This document shows, in pieces, positions 1-9,029 of a stretch of 64,000 nt of DNA; position 1 is the stretch's first letter; each line of letters begins with the position of its first letter. The position numbers were made by a program, and so were the translations under genes. The notes beneath the pieces were generated by a model that had not been told where the DNA came from, did no database searches, and was given only the letters and a program-made list of their open reading frames with translations. This DNA comes from Spirochaetota bacterium (GTDB taxonomy: Bacteria > Spirochaetota > UBA12135 > COTS27). Location of the stretch: contig AP019861.1 in the NCBI GenBank assembly GCA_013426755.1, forward strand, positions 827,638 through 891,637, in the 5' to 3' direction.

Positions 1-11
1 GGGGGGGGGGG
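1..11. repeat. Poly-G/C homopolymer of at least 11 bases at the edge
   Basis: Eleven G on the plus strand begin the window and lie inside the frame of the partial minus-strand gene, where they read as proline codons. Its true length is unknown because the window stops in it. It may be a slippage-prone (phase-variable) tract or an assembly artefact at a contig end. Confidence 0.6.
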
Positions 12-119
12 CGTAGCAAGATAAATACTACGTGCCCCTGAGCCCGTTGATATGATATTTGTTTGCGTGGTTGAATGTGATTGGGTGAAGAGTGTATTTG
101 AGATAGTAGTAGTAGTCAT
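1..119 (-). CDS. Partial hypothetical protein running off the left edge
   Basis: An ATG at 119-117 on the minus strand opens a frame with no stop for 39 codons to the window edge. An ideal Shine-Dalgarno AGGAGG (plus strand 127-132) sits 7 nt upstream of the ATG, and a promoter-like pair lies further up, so I treat this as a real gene start. The visible protein begins with Met and four Thr and is rich in Thr and Ser. Its last visible codons run into a C-tract (11 G on the plus strand) that encodes Pro-Pro-Pro. I do not recognise the family. The gene is divergent from the flagellar cluster. The evidence is the signals and the open frame only; no function can be given. Confidence 0.5.
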   Translation of the reverse strand, partial: MTTTTISNTLFTQSHSTTQTNIISTGSGARSIYLATPPP

Positions 120-526
120 TTTGGTTCCTCCTGAATAGATTTAAGAAAGTACTATTTGTTTTTTGGGGCTGACTCTGTCAATCATTTAATAATGGTTAGG
201 TTAAATTTGTTGCCAGAGTACCACAATATATTGTACTACTATTATAATAACATGAAATAGACAGTTGTCAAGTCAATTTTCATTAATTTTAATAAAATTT
301 ATTGAAATTGAGATAAAAAAGGCTAATTATTTAAGGGTTTTAAATTTGCTCCGATACACTAAACGTAGGCAGAGGTTTAAAATATATCATAAAATAGCGG
401 GGGCTTGCCTAATCATACGATGAAAATAACGATGGGTTAAGGATATTGACTTAGCAGGGGTTCTATTTTTATAGGATCATGTTTAAGATTGAGCCTTTGT
501 ACATAATGTGAAGAGATAAGACTACT
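120..526. other. Divergent intergenic region before fliJ
   Basis: This A+T-rich stretch separates the minus-strand partial gene from fliJ. Apart from the minus-strand ribosome binding site and promoter I see no gene or clear repeat. A TTGACT at 446-451 lies upstream of fliJ but has no convincing -10 box at the right distance, so I do not assign a fliJ promoter. Confidence 0.5.
241..271 (-). promoter_or_regulatory. Promoter-like pair for the partial left-edge gene
   Basis: On the minus strand a TTGACA box (plus 266-271) is followed after 19 nt by TATAAT (plus 241-246). Both boxes match the sigma-70 consensus perfectly, but the spacer is longer than the usual 16-18 nt. Transcription would start near plus 233 and leave a leader of roughly 115 nt before the ATG at 119. 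Confidence 0.4.
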
Positions 527-1051
527 ATGAAGAAATTTATATTTCCATATGCCGCGTTATTGCTAAAAAAGCAGGAAGAAGAAAGACAAGAACTTTATGA
601 ATTGGCTAAGATCGTTAAAAAATTGAATGTCCTCTCACAAACAAAGCAAGAAATTTTTGAAAATATGGAAAAATGGAGAAATGTCTTCAAAAAACCTACT
701 CATATCAAGCCGCATACGGATAAAAATACACATCACCAGGACAATAAAATCTTATTCCCAGCTGCACCTGGGGGTATTGCGTTAGAAAATAAAAAACAGC
801 AAACCGCAATGCGTACGTATTTGAATGTTCTCACTAAGGAAGAGCAAAGCCTAAATAATCTTATTCGCAGCCACCAAGCAAAAGTTCAAAAAAAACGCCA
901 GGCTATCAAAAAGATTGAAATTCTTAAAAACAATCACTACGCTTTATGGAAGAAAGAACAACATCGTCATGAAAGAGCAGAACTTCAAGAGAAGATCTTA
1001 CGGCAGTATACAGTTCCAGTATCACTTTTTACTCCCACTAAAAATGGATGA
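527..1051 (+). CDS. fliJ: FliJ-like flagellar export chaperone/stalk protein
   Basis: This 174-residue protein is almost entirely charged helix (Lys, Glu, Gln), predicting a long coiled coil with a short break around residues 60-75. FliJ proteins are about 150 residues, form an antiparallel coiled coil, and work in the cytoplasm with the FliI ATPase to deliver flagellar export substrates. FliJ family sequences are weakly conserved, so the call rests on size, coiled-coil character and position. A murein hydrolase and flbB follow on the same strand, and in Borrelia the FliJ homologue (flbA) is directly followed by flbB. fliI, which normally precedes fliJ, is not present here. The ATG start has no strong ribosome binding site. 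This is probably the first gene of a three-gene operon. Confidence 0.7.
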   Translation: MKKFIFPYAALLLKKQEEERQELYELAKIVKKLNVLSQTKQEIFENMEKWRNVFKKPTHIKPHTDKNTHHQDNKILFPAAPGGIALENKKQQTAMRTYLNVLTKEEQSLNNLIRSHQAKVQKKRQAIKKIEILKNNHYALWKKEQHRHERAELQEKILRQYTVPVSLFTPTKNG

Positions 1052-1114
1052 GGGATTTTTTTTGACCTAGCTCAGCACAATACTTAGTTATTATTAGGAC
1101 AGGGGGGTGAAGTT

Positions 1115-2074
1115 ATGAATTCAATTTTTAATACACTGGCTAGAATGAATCAAATTAGAGGACGGTTTGATAAATATTTTGCCAATCAGTCGCAACGACC
1201 ACCGAGTCATACGACAGCCCTAACGACTCCTCAAACATCCGCTCTAACACCTACAACACTTCCAACTGCTAGTAGTTCTCCCATAGCATCAATCGATCAA
1301 GTCAATCAGTACGCAACCCATACACAATTAGCAACCACCTTAAGATCGCTACCTTCTTACAGTAACAATGGATTACTCAGTAATAGTAGTGCGAGTGCCC
1401 TCTCGACGGCTGGTGACCCACTTGCATTGGGTGCTTTTAAAGACTTGCTTGCAGCGAGCTTGAAAAGAAGACAACCTTCACAATCCATCCAGAATACAAT
1501 TCCTACCCTTCCGCTTGAACCGACTGTTACAGGTACGGGTCAGATAAATGATCTAAAGTCTAAGCTCCTAGGGCCGCTGGCTAGAACAGAACGCAGTACG
1601 AGTGTAGAACAGCAAAGCAATACGATAACAGGCAGTGAGCTAAAAAGAAAGAGACGGCATGACGATTTTCCGTACCGCTCTGAGATCACAGCAGCAGCCA
1701 ATCGTTATAAATTGCCTGTTGCATTGGTGCGTTCGGTAGTGCAGGCGGAGTCTAATTTCAATCCCTTAGCGGTGTCTCATAAGGGAGCGATGGGTCTTAT
1801 GCAGTTAATGCCGCAGACGGTTACGTTACTTGGGGTTTCTGATCCGTATGACGTGACAGAAAATTTAATGGGCGGCACGCGTTATTTACGTTCCTTACTA
1901 GACCAGTACGGTGGCGATTACGCTAAAGCGCTCGCTGCGTACAATGCCGGTGAGACGGCAGTTGAGCGTGCTATCGAGAAAACGGGAGCAGGTGTCCCTC
2001 CTTATAATGAAACTAATGAATATATTAAGAAAATTTTAACGAGCTATATGAAATACAGTGGGGTACAATCATGA
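1115..2074 (+). CDS. Lytic transglycosylase (SLT domain) in the flagellar cluster
   Basis: The C-terminal third (about residues 190-315) is a soluble lytic transglycosylase domain. It has the catalytic Glu in VQAESNFNP, the GAMGLMQLMPQT motif and the ALAAYNAGE motif. These enzymes cut glycan strands of peptidoglycan to anhydro-muropeptides. Residues 1-185 are low complexity (Ser, Thr, Pro, Leu) with no obvious signal peptide, so export could be through the flagellar secretion system, but that is inference. A strong purine-rich site (GGGGGGTGA) precedes the ATG. The stop overlaps the flbB start by 4 nt (ATGA), which implies coupled translation. Position between fliJ and flbB suggests a hydrolase that opens the wall for the flagellar rod, as the muramidase domain of FlgJ does elsewhere. 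Confidence 0.85.
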   Translation: MNSIFNTLARMNQIRGRFDKYFANQSQRPPSHTTALTTPQTSALTPTTLPTASSSPIASIDQVNQYATHTQLATTLRSLPSYSNNGLLSNSSASALSTAGDPLALGAFKDLLAASLKRRQPSQSIQNTIPTLPLEPTVTGTGQINDLKSKLLGPLARTERSTSVEQQSNTITGSELKRKRRHDDFPYRSEITAAANRYKLPVALVRSVVQAESNFNPLAVSHKGAMGLMQLMPQTVTLLGVSDPYDVTENLMGGTRYLRSLLDQYGGDYAKALAAYNAGETAVERAIEKTGAGVPPYNETNEYIKKILTSYMKYSGVQS

Positions 2075-2697
2075 TTATCAGAACTTTATTACGATTACTC
2101 ATTTTATTTGGGTTTAACGTTGTTGCTATTGTTATACTGCTTTATTTATTGCGTGTGAATACGGTGATTAATTATTATGAAAAATTGCAGTCGTGGTTGC
2201 CTGGGTTAGGACTTCTGAATACGGATACTGTAGCGATCGAAACAGCAGACCGGGCTAAGGAATTAGAACTTATTGAGCTTGAAAAATTTGAAGCCGTCCG
2301 TGAAAATTTTCTTTTACGCGAAAATGCGCTTACAGTACGTGAAGAAGAATTGAATGCCTTAGCAGACGAACTGGCTACCGAACGTGAAACACTCACCACC
2401 GAACGCGAACAACTCCTCAATGCACGCGAACGTGCCGAAGAAATTGCCGTTACGGAAACCAATTATGAAACAAAAGTCCGTGAGCTTGCAGCACGATTTT
2501 ACAACATGCCACCACAAAGTGCAGCTGACAGAATCATTGCCCTAGGCGATGATATACTCATTATTGACGTTTTAGCACGTATGGACGGTGTCGCTATGGA
2601 AAATGAACAGGTTTCAATTGTTCCCTTTCTGTTGTCATTGATGCCAGCAGAAGATTCGGCTCGCATCATGAAGAAATCCACAGTCAGTCTAGAGTAA
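2071..2697 (+). CDS. flbB: Periplasmic flagellar collar protein FlbB
   Basis: The 208-residue protein has one N-terminal membrane helix (about residues 7-27). A long Glu-rich coiled coil follows (about 60-150), and then a small helical C-terminal domain of MgtE-N type (about 150-205). This matches FlbB of Borrelia and Treponema, which anchors in the inner membrane and helps assemble the collar around the periplasmic flagellar motor. The ATG overlaps the stop of the transglycosylase by 4 nt, so the two are co-translated. FlbB is essentially a spirochaete protein and is one of the best taxonomic markers in the window. The rest of the usual flagellar operon (flbC, flgD, flgE) does not follow; a GLUG gene fragment does. 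Confidence 0.85.
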   Translation: MIIRTLLRLLILFGFNVVAIVILLYLLRVNTVINYYEKLQSWLPGLGLLNTDTVAIETADRAKELELIELEKFEAVRENFLLRENALTVREEELNALADELATERETLTTEREQLLNARERAEEIAVTETNYETKVRELAARFYNMPPQSAADRIIALGDDILIIDVLARMDGVAMENEQVSIVPFLLSLMPAEDSARIMKKSTVSLE

Positions 2698-2911
2698 TAC
2701 TAGAATTTATCGTCTACTTCTGATTCTTACAATAACAGGTGCGGTTATTAGTTCTGGGAATTTCACAGGTGGTTTAGTTGGGCTAAACAGTGGTGTGATT
2801 GTCAAGTCCTATAGTAAAATGGGGGTCAATGGGAACGGACAGTTAGGAGGATTGGTTGGATATCATACGGGTACGATTGAAAATTCTTATTTTTCAATAA
2901 AGAGAGATTAG
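2693..2911 (+). pseudogene. Remnant of a GLUG-repeat surface protein gene
   Basis: The frame 2693-2911 has no plausible start codon but encodes GLUG-type repeats: TGGLVGLNSGVIVKSYS and, later, QLGGLVGYHTGTIENSY, ending with a TAG at 2909-2911. It corresponds to the C-terminal GLUG region of the three lipoproteins at 45.6-53.5 kb. About 25 of 26 bases at 2770-2796 match the gene at 45599. Upstream, the similarity continues (GATTCTTACA...GGTGCGGTTAT) but with one extra base relative to the intact gene, so the frame is shifted. It also lacks the N-terminal modules, the lipoprotein signal and the conserved C-terminal TTQMQ block. It is either decay debris or a silent cassette. Confidence 0.75.
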
Positions 2912-2947
2912 ATTAGAATGATAGAAGTGTAATTGTAACAACCTTTT

Positions 2948-5900
2948 TTAGTTACGAATGACGTTTTTAAAGACGTCGGTACCACGGCTCTCTTCAATGT
3001 CATCAAAGAATGGACTCGAGCGGGCAGTAGAAGCGCCTCGTGGGTCGCGTTCAGGTTTGAGGTTGACTTCGAAGGCAACTCTGTGCTCGAGATAAAAGCC
3101 GCGCAGAGAATCATCGCTGTACTCAATGGGAATAAACGTATAAGAAAAGGAAGCAAACCAATCGCCAATATCATGTTCGAGACTGACGGAAAATGCTTTG
3201 AGTTTGAATAATCCTTCGATAAGGCCGTTCACACCATAAAAGCCGAGTGAATTACCAATGTCACGAAAGAAATTGACTTGTGGAGAACTTAGCGTGCTGG
3301 CTTTGTTGTTGAAATAAAGGTATGAAGATGGATTAGCAGATTCCAATTGAAAATTAATTTTGTAGCGATTTACGATACTGAAGCCAAATGCAAAAGAGAA
3401 GCCCATCGAATCTTTTAAGTAATCTTGTTCTCTGAAATAATAATTCCAATTAAAGCCAAACGAGACGTTTTCAATATCGACATAAAAGCGACTGGGTTGT
3501 TTGCGTTTGAATCCAATATTAAAACTCATAGTATAAGAAAGTATTTCTGGGACGATCTCTTGGCGGTTAACATCAAAAAATTGATAAGAAAATTTATTTT
3601 TATAGGTAATGAGATTACTGCGATAGTAGTCGTAAATAAAATCTAATGCGAGCGAACCATTGAAGCTTTCAAATTTGCTTTGCTGAGGTTCAATGTTGTT
3701 GGTAACGGTATTGAAATCATAGCTGAGCGCGTAAGTGTTTTTGAGGACGTAGTCAAATTTGGGAATATAGAACAGGCCGTAGCCTTTTTGCGTGAAGCCT
3801 AAGCTGTAGGACAATCTGCGGTAGCTATATTGATCAAAGCTGTAGTTTTGTTTATTATCTATTTTTTCATCGGATGTGAAGGCTAGTTCTGCGTAAGATA
3901 GTTGTGTGGTTAAGGTGGGGAGCATACTTCTATAATCATAGCTGGCATCCCAGAGCGAGATCTGTTTGGCGGAAGGAAAATTAAATTTGAATGCGCTGCT
4001 AAGGAGGTAATTGAATTCTTTATTGCGGCGTGTGGAGGTATCTGTACCTGTAAAAAATTCACCCCTAGGAAGTCTAAAAGTGGTATTGGTATTATTGACT
4101 TTGAAGGATAACGAAGCTGTGTGATCTAGGAAGGAGACGACTTGGGTATTGAAATTAAATGCTGTTTGAAAGCCGTAGTTCATCGTGATATCAGTACGGT
4201 CTTCTTCTTCATCATTAGAATCGCTGTAATCTTTGCCGACCCAATTACGTTTATATTTGAGAATGAAATCTGGTGTGAGATTCCAGCTAAACCAGTCACT
4301 GTCTAGATTTACTATAGAGGAGGAGCCTTGGTTGATACTAAATGGGCGATTAAAGCTTAAATCCATAGCGAGGTTATAGTTTTCTTTGATAAGTCCGTAA
4401 GGTTCGATATTGGTATTGATATCTAGTCCTTGTCCTTGTCGTTCGCCGTCTTTATAATTGGCTGTGCCGTTATAGGAAAAACCTAGTTTGTACCCTAGGT
4501 TTAAATAGAATAGGCGTGTGGCGTCTGTATTTACGGGGTCTAGTGTTCCACTGTGAGAGATATTGAGGTTAGGAAGACTGAAGGTTTTGAGGTACATGTG
4601 ATAGCGTTCATCTACGGGTCTTTCATGAAGGGCTGGGTCGTCATAAACGTCATAGATCCAGTCAAATTTCGCACCGATAGCGAGCGAAGGTGCTGAGAGG
4701 GTGTATTTGATCGAATAAGCGTCTTTATCACTGATGCGTGGATTGTAGAGGCTTTCGTCGCGGTCGTGGCGTTCAATGATTTTCTGCCAATCAATGTGTG
4801 AGAGGTTGCGTTTGAAGTTATCTGTGATGAAAGGATCACTGACGTTGGTTACGGAAAAGTCAATGGAACTGCGGACGAGTTTATTGGTGGTGGGGGTGAG
4901 GCTTAGGATTTGATTGTAGGCGACTTTATGGCGGATGCGTGATTTGCTTTCTAGGTATTGTCCTGTGTGATAAGTGTAGGCGAGGCGTGGAATGGTTCTT
5001 GTATTTTCATTGAAAGTGTAGAGTGCGCCTGCGAGCAGGAAGTCGTATTTGAGTTGGCCGAATTCTGCTCTATTTTCAATGGATGCGTAAAGGCCTAATT
5101 TTTCGTAAATATTGAAATTGAAGAGCAAACTATTGATGTAGGGGACTGGGAAAGAAAATTTTGTGAGGGCGTAATATCCTTCGCGTCGTGATTCTCCAAA
5201 TTTGAGTTCGAGCCGTGCGCTGAGTGGGAAATTGATATAATACGGAATCCATAAGAAGGGGTGATCGCCGACAATGATGAGGGCATTTTGAACGATCCAT
5301 TTTTCGGTATCATAAACATCAAATTTGGCGCTGCTGAGTTTATAATAGGGGTCTAGATTTTTAGAAAAAGTGAGCCATCCTTGTTCGATGGTAAAATGGG
5401 TGCTACTATTGATGCGAACGAGTTTTCCTTCGTAATAATCGCGATTGATTTCACCGCGGGCATTGAAGACGTAGCCGTAGCGGTTATCGATGTCCCAGAG
5501 GATTTTTTCACTTGTGAGAATTTGTTCGCCTATTTTGATGAGAACGTTTCCTTCAGCGAAACTTTCGCGGCGTGTGACGTTAATACGAATAAAATCTGCT
5601 TTTATTTCGGAGTCATTGATGATAACATTGACGCCGCCATATAGATCGACCATTCGTTCACTTACATTGCCGATGCGATTATCGTAGACATCGACAATAT
5701 CAGCCGTTTTAAGTACAAGTCCTTTGATCGGCAATTCTGAAAATAGTTTTACTTCTTGAAGTTTCTGTGTGGTATCTTCGGGTTCTGGTTTAGGAGTGAG
5801 TAGTTTGAGGACTTGTGTCTGGAGGAAATCAAGGTCTTGATTGGTTTCGTATTCGGGGTCAATTTCTGTGGCTAGTTTGCGAATAATGGTTTCATTTTTA

Positions 5901-6595
5901 TCATTGATGAGTTCAATGACGAGTTGTTTGAAGTTAAATTCTGCTAACGGAGAGGATTCTGCTGCTGCGGCTTCTGGTTCAATTAATTTAGAAAGCGTGA
6001 TGTCTTCTAAGAAATAGACACCATAATTAGTGAATGTGGAGAGATCGAAGACTTCACCTTTACTGTTTGTGAATGTTTCTAGCGGGAGTTGTTCAAATTT
6101 TTGTTTTTTCTGTTGGGCTTGCTTTTCATTAGTATTATTGGGGGTAGGAGGTGGATTGACTGCGTTAGGGGTGGTTTCAGTGTTTGGTGATTGCTTGGAA
6201 GGAGGGGAATCTTGAGATGTTGGAGTATTATCTATACTTTCTGGGGTATTACTCGTATCTTCAGAGGTGTTACTCGTATCTTCAGGGATGTTATTCGTAT
6301 CTTCAGGGGTGTTATTGGTATCTTCAGAGGTGTTATTGGTATCTTCAAGGGTGTTATTGGTATCTTCAAGGGTGTTATTCGTATCTTCAGGGGTGTTATT
6401 GGTATCTTCAGGGGGGCTATTGGTATCTTCAGGGGTGTTATTCGTATCAATGGTATTAGGTTGGGATGTTGTTTGAGTGTTAGGTTCTGAGGGGGGTTGT
6501 TGTGGGTGGAGCAATTGACTTGCTAGCAGTAGATTGAAGCTAATAATGGCTAAAATACACTTAATTAGTGGCATGTTGGTTTTTATGGGTTTCAT
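2948..6595 (-). CDS. lptD: LptD/OstA-like outer-membrane assembly protein
   Basis: At 1215 residues this is longer than typical LptD (about 780-1000). It has an N-terminal signal peptide (residues 1 to about 27) and a low-complexity linker (about 30-165). An OstA-type beta-jellyroll region follows (about 290-400, with short strands such as GGVNVIINDSEIKADF). The rest is a long C-terminal beta-barrel rich in alternating aromatic residues. LptD inserts lipopolysaccharide into the outer membrane, and spirochaetes such as Treponema keep a homologue even where classical LPS is absent. The GT9 enzyme at 61.4 kb would fit glycolipid synthesis. The linker contains a 21-bp in-frame tandem repeat. The gene is convergent with the flagellar cluster and ends 36 bp beyond the GLUG remnant. 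LptE and other Lpt genes are not nearby. Confidence 0.8.
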   Translation of the reverse strand: MKPIKTNMPLIKCILAIISFNLLLASQLLHPQQPPSEPNTQTTSQPNTIDTNNTPEDTNSPPEDTNNTPEDTNNTLEDTNNTLEDTNNTSEDTNNTPEDTNNIPEDTSNTSEDTSNTPESIDNTPTSQDSPPSKQSPNTETTPNAVNPPPTPNNTNEKQAQQKKQKFEQLPLETFTNSKGEVFDLSTFTNYGVYFLEDITLSKLIEPEAAAAESSPLAEFNFKQLVIELINDKNETIIRKLATEIDPEYETNQDLDFLQTQVLKLLTPKPEPEDTTQKLQEVKLFSELPIKGLVLKTADIVDVYDNRIGNVSERMVDLYGGVNVIINDSEIKADFIRINVTRRESFAEGNVLIKIGEQILTSEKILWDIDNRYGYVFNARGEINRDYYEGKLVRINSSTHFTIEQGWLTFSKNLDPYYKLSSAKFDVYDTEKWIVQNALIIVGDHPFLWIPYYINFPLSARLELKFGESRREGYYALTKFSFPVPYINSLLFNFNIYEKLGLYASIENRAEFGQLKYDFLLAGALYTFNENTRTIPRLAYTYHTGQYLESKSRIRHKVAYNQILSLTPTTNKLVRSSIDFSVTNVSDPFITDNFKRNLSHIDWQKIIERHDRDESLYNPRISDKDAYSIKYTLSAPSLAIGAKFDWIYDVYDDPALHERPVDERYHMYLKTFSLPNLNISHSGTLDPVNTDATRLFYLNLGYKLGFSYNGTANYKDGERQGQGLDINTNIEPYGLIKENYNLAMDLSFNRPFSINQGSSSIVNLDSDWFSWNLTPDFILKYKRNWVGKDYSDSNDEEEDRTDITMNYGFQTAFNFNTQVVSFLDHTASLSFKVNNTNTTFRLPRGEFFTGTDTSTRRNKEFNYLLSSAFKFNFPSAKQISLWDASYDYRSMLPTLTTQLSYAELAFTSDEKIDNKQNYSFDQYSYRRLSYSLGFTQKGYGLFYIPKFDYVLKNTYALSYDFNTVTNNIEPQQSKFESFNGSLALDFIYDYYRSNLITYKNKFSYQFFDVNRQEIVPEILSYTMSFNIGFKRKQPSRFYVDIENVSFGFNWNYYFREQDYLKDSMGFSFAFGFSIVNRYKINFQLESANPSSYLYFNNKASTLSSPQVNFFRDIGNSLGFYGVNGLIEGLFKLKAFSVSLEHDIGDWFASFSYTFIPIEYSDDSLRGFYLEHRVAFEVNLKPERDPRGASTARSSPFFDDIEESRGTDVFKNVIRN
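6240..6450 (-). repeat. 21-bp in-frame tandem repeat inside lptD
   Basis: About ten copies of a 21-bp unit encode a seven-residue repeat close to EDTNNTP, in the linker between the signal peptide and the OstA domain. Copies differ by single substitutions that keep the frame. Because 21 is a multiple of three, other frames are also open here; those frames are shadows. Confidence 0.9.
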
Positions 6596-7451
6596 TGTAC
6601 TGGTTTTCAGTTGGTGACTAACTCAATATTCTCAATATTCTCAGTATTCTCAGTATTTTCAGTATTGGGTTAAGATTCGGGATGAGGCAATTACAAATGA
6701 AACAATTTACTTAAACAAGGCAATTACAAATGAAACAATTTACTTAAACAAGGCAATTACAAATGAAACAATTTACTTAAACAAGGCAATTACAAATGAA
6801 ACAATTCACTTAAACAAGGCAATTACAAATGAAACAATTCACTTAAACAAAGCAATTATAAATGAGATAATTTACTTAGACAAGGCAATTACAGGAGCTA
6901 GCGCTGAGAATATTTTATTGACGGCGTATTATTCAAATTTTTTTATTCAAGTTCGACAGCTTATGAGCCCATTTTTTTTTATTCAAGCGAATTTTCTTAT
7001 ACAATGACAAATGATTATGAGATTTATAAATAACTACGAGATTTTTATACAATGATAAATGACTATGATCCCCTAATAGATACAATAACTAGATATGATA
7101 ACAGATGGTCTTATTATTTAGATGGTCTTGTTATTTTATACGGGTTTGTAGAGCGTTATTTTTGAGAGTTGTTTTTATATGGGAATGCTGATTATTTAAG
7201 ATGTTATTCTAATTATTTCAAACAAAATCATAAAAATAACATATAAAATCATAAAATTGCGTATTAAAATACATTACAAAAATAGATCATAAAAATAATG
7301 CATCATATAATGATTCATCATATAAAACCACACATTTAACCTAGAAATGATAATCATCGATAAGTTGTAGTATTGTAAAGGAGGCATGATCGGCAGCGGT
7401 TACGTGGCAGCGGTTACGTTTACGGGATTTTCTGCTAAGCAAGCGCTATTT
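6596..7451. repeat. Gene-free gap with 9-bp and 33-bp tandem repeats
   Basis: Four to five copies of a 9-bp unit (CAATATTCT-like) lie at 6622-6664. About six copies of a 33-bp unit beginning GGCAATTACAAATGAAACAA run from 6686 to 6893, the last ones diverged. One frame stays open from 6618 to 7008 but has no ATG, GTG or TTG start near its beginning, so I do not call it a gene. A G+C-rich direct repeat (GGCAGCGGTTACGT, twice) sits at 7392-7422, just past the nadB stop. The rest is A+T-rich sequence with short repeats and no gene. Confidence 0.8.
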
Positions 7452-9029
7452 TCAATCCTGAAGATAATGACTTCCGACAGAATGTGTGTTTTTGATAGCC
7501 GATTCCGTGACTAATAGGGCGGTTTGAACTGTATTTCTAAGTTCGACAATGTTTTGCGTTGGAATGCTAGTGCGATAATATTCATCGACGCGTTCTTTTA
7601 AGAAGAAAAGTTCTTTCAAGGCACGTGAGAGGGTATGATTTTTACGAATGATACCTACATAATTCCACATGATAGATTGAACGGTCATGAGGTCTTGGTA
7701 GAGCAAAACGGGGTCGATGGCAATCGGATTTTTAGCTATCCGCCAGTCAGAAATAGAAGTTTGAGCAATGGAGTATAATTCAGAGGGTTTGTGGAGGACT
7801 GCTTGTGCTGCGAAATAAGAAGCTTCGAGCAGGGATGTTGAAGCCAATCTATTGGCACCGTGAACACCTGTGCATGCACATTCACCTACGGCGTAGAGAT
7901 TTTTTACAGAAGTCTGGCTACTTCGATCTACGAGGATGCCGCCACAGCTGAAATGAAAGGCTGGTGTGACGGGGATTTGTTTACGTTCGAGATCAAGTCC
8001 TAAGCTTTTGCATTTTTGATAGATCTTAGGAAATCGTTCTTGTAAGGAAAAGGTACAGTCTTTAAATGACAAGTAAACGTGGTCTTCATGGTTTTTTTGC
8101 TGTTCTGCGATGATAAGACGTGAAAGCTTGTCGCGTGGCGTGAGTGCACCGCGCTTATCAATGGGAGAGATAAAATCTTGTCCTTGTTCATTGAGGAGGG
8201 TGGCGCCTTCGCCGCGCAGGGCTTCTGAGATGAGGAAGCTATTTGCTTTTTTTACAGCTAGCGAAGTGGGATGAAATTGGGTGAATTCCATATTGATAAT
8301 ACGCGCGCCTGCGCGATGAGCAATGGCAATACCGTCACCTGTGGCAGTTGGTGGATTGGTGGTTTGTTTGTAAATTTGACCGATGCCCCCTGTTGCAAGA
8401 ATGATTTTATCTGCGAATTGTTTTTTTACGTTATTTGTTTTTTTATCAAGAACGTAAACACCAACACAATGCGTTTCTTCATAAACGGACATAGGATCAG
8501 TGCTGTGATGGGGAATATTGATCAGATCAAGGGCTAGATGGTCCCATAAAATTGTTATTTTCGTGTGTTCGATGAGGTATTCGTAAAGCATTTTTACAAT
8601 GACTTCACCTGTCTGGTCTCCTGAGAAGAGGATGCGGTTACATTGATGTCCTGCTTCTTTAGTGAGGAGGTAGTCATTATTTTTTGGGGTGTGGTTAGTG
8701 TTTGGGGTATGCGGCGGCGGATTGGTTTTTGCGAAGGGAACGTGTATTTTTTTGATGAGGAAATCTTTTATAAATGGTGGTCCTTCGTGAGCGAGGAGGT
8801 GAAGTGTTTCAGTGCGTGTCATTCCACCTGAGACGTTTTGCATATCGGTCATTAATTGAGAGGGGCTATCGTTTTCGCCTGCGTAGACAATGCCTCCTTG
8901 TGCCCAGGCAGAAGCAGATAAATAGGGGTCTGTTGTTTTGACGACTAGAGTTGTTTCATCTCCAGCTTCAGCGCTTAGAATAGCCGACGTGAGTCCTGCT
9001 ACACCCATTCCTATAATGACAACTTTCAT
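7452..9029 (-). CDS. nadB: L-aspartate oxidase
   Basis: This 525-residue flavoprotein matches NadB, which oxidises L-aspartate to iminoaspartate in the first step of de novo NAD synthesis, using oxygen or fumarate. The N-terminal FAD-binding motif (GMGVAGLTS, about residues 7-15) is present, followed by the SASAWAQGGI segment. Later come the substrate-loop motif TQFHPTSL, the HFSCGGI segment and GECACTGVHGANRLASTSLL near residue 375, which is diagnostic. The C-terminal helical domain is complete. A short Pro/Asn-rich insert near residues 110-118 is unusual. No nadA or nadC neighbours are visible, so the gene appears single. The ATG start leads directly into the Rossmann fold and is well supported. 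Confidence 0.92.
   Translation of the reverse strand: MKVVIIGMGVAGLTSAILSAEAGDETTLVVKTTDPYLSASAWAQGGIVYAGENDSPSQLMTDMQNVSGGMTRTETLHLLAHEGPPFIKDFLIKKIHVPFAKTNPPPHTPNTNHTPKNNDYLLTKEAGHQCNRILFSGDQTGEVIVKMLYEYLIEHTKITILWDHLALDLINIPHHSTDPMSVYEETHCVGVYVLDKKTNNVKKQFADKIILATGGIGQIYKQTTNPPTATGDGIAIAHRAGARIINMEFTQFHPTSLAVKKANSFLISEALRGEGATLLNEQGQDFISPIDKRGALTPRDKLSRLIIAEQQKNHEDHVYLSFKDCTFSLQERFPKIYQKCKSLGLDLERKQIPVTPAFHFSCGGILVDRSSQTSVKNLYAVGECACTGVHGANRLASTSLLEASYFAAQAVLHKPSELYSIAQTSISDWRIAKNPIAIDPVLLYQDLMTVQSIMWNYVGIIRKNHTLSRALKELFFLKERVDEYYRTSIPTQNIVELRNTVQTALLVTESAIKNTHSVGSHYLQD

Noticed and set aside
6184..6490. Plus-strand open frames encoding Tyr-Leu-Gln-Gly-Cys or Ile-Phe-Arg-Gly-Val repeats
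   Set aside because: They are complementary frames of the 21-bp repeat in lptD; a 3n period keeps all frames open.
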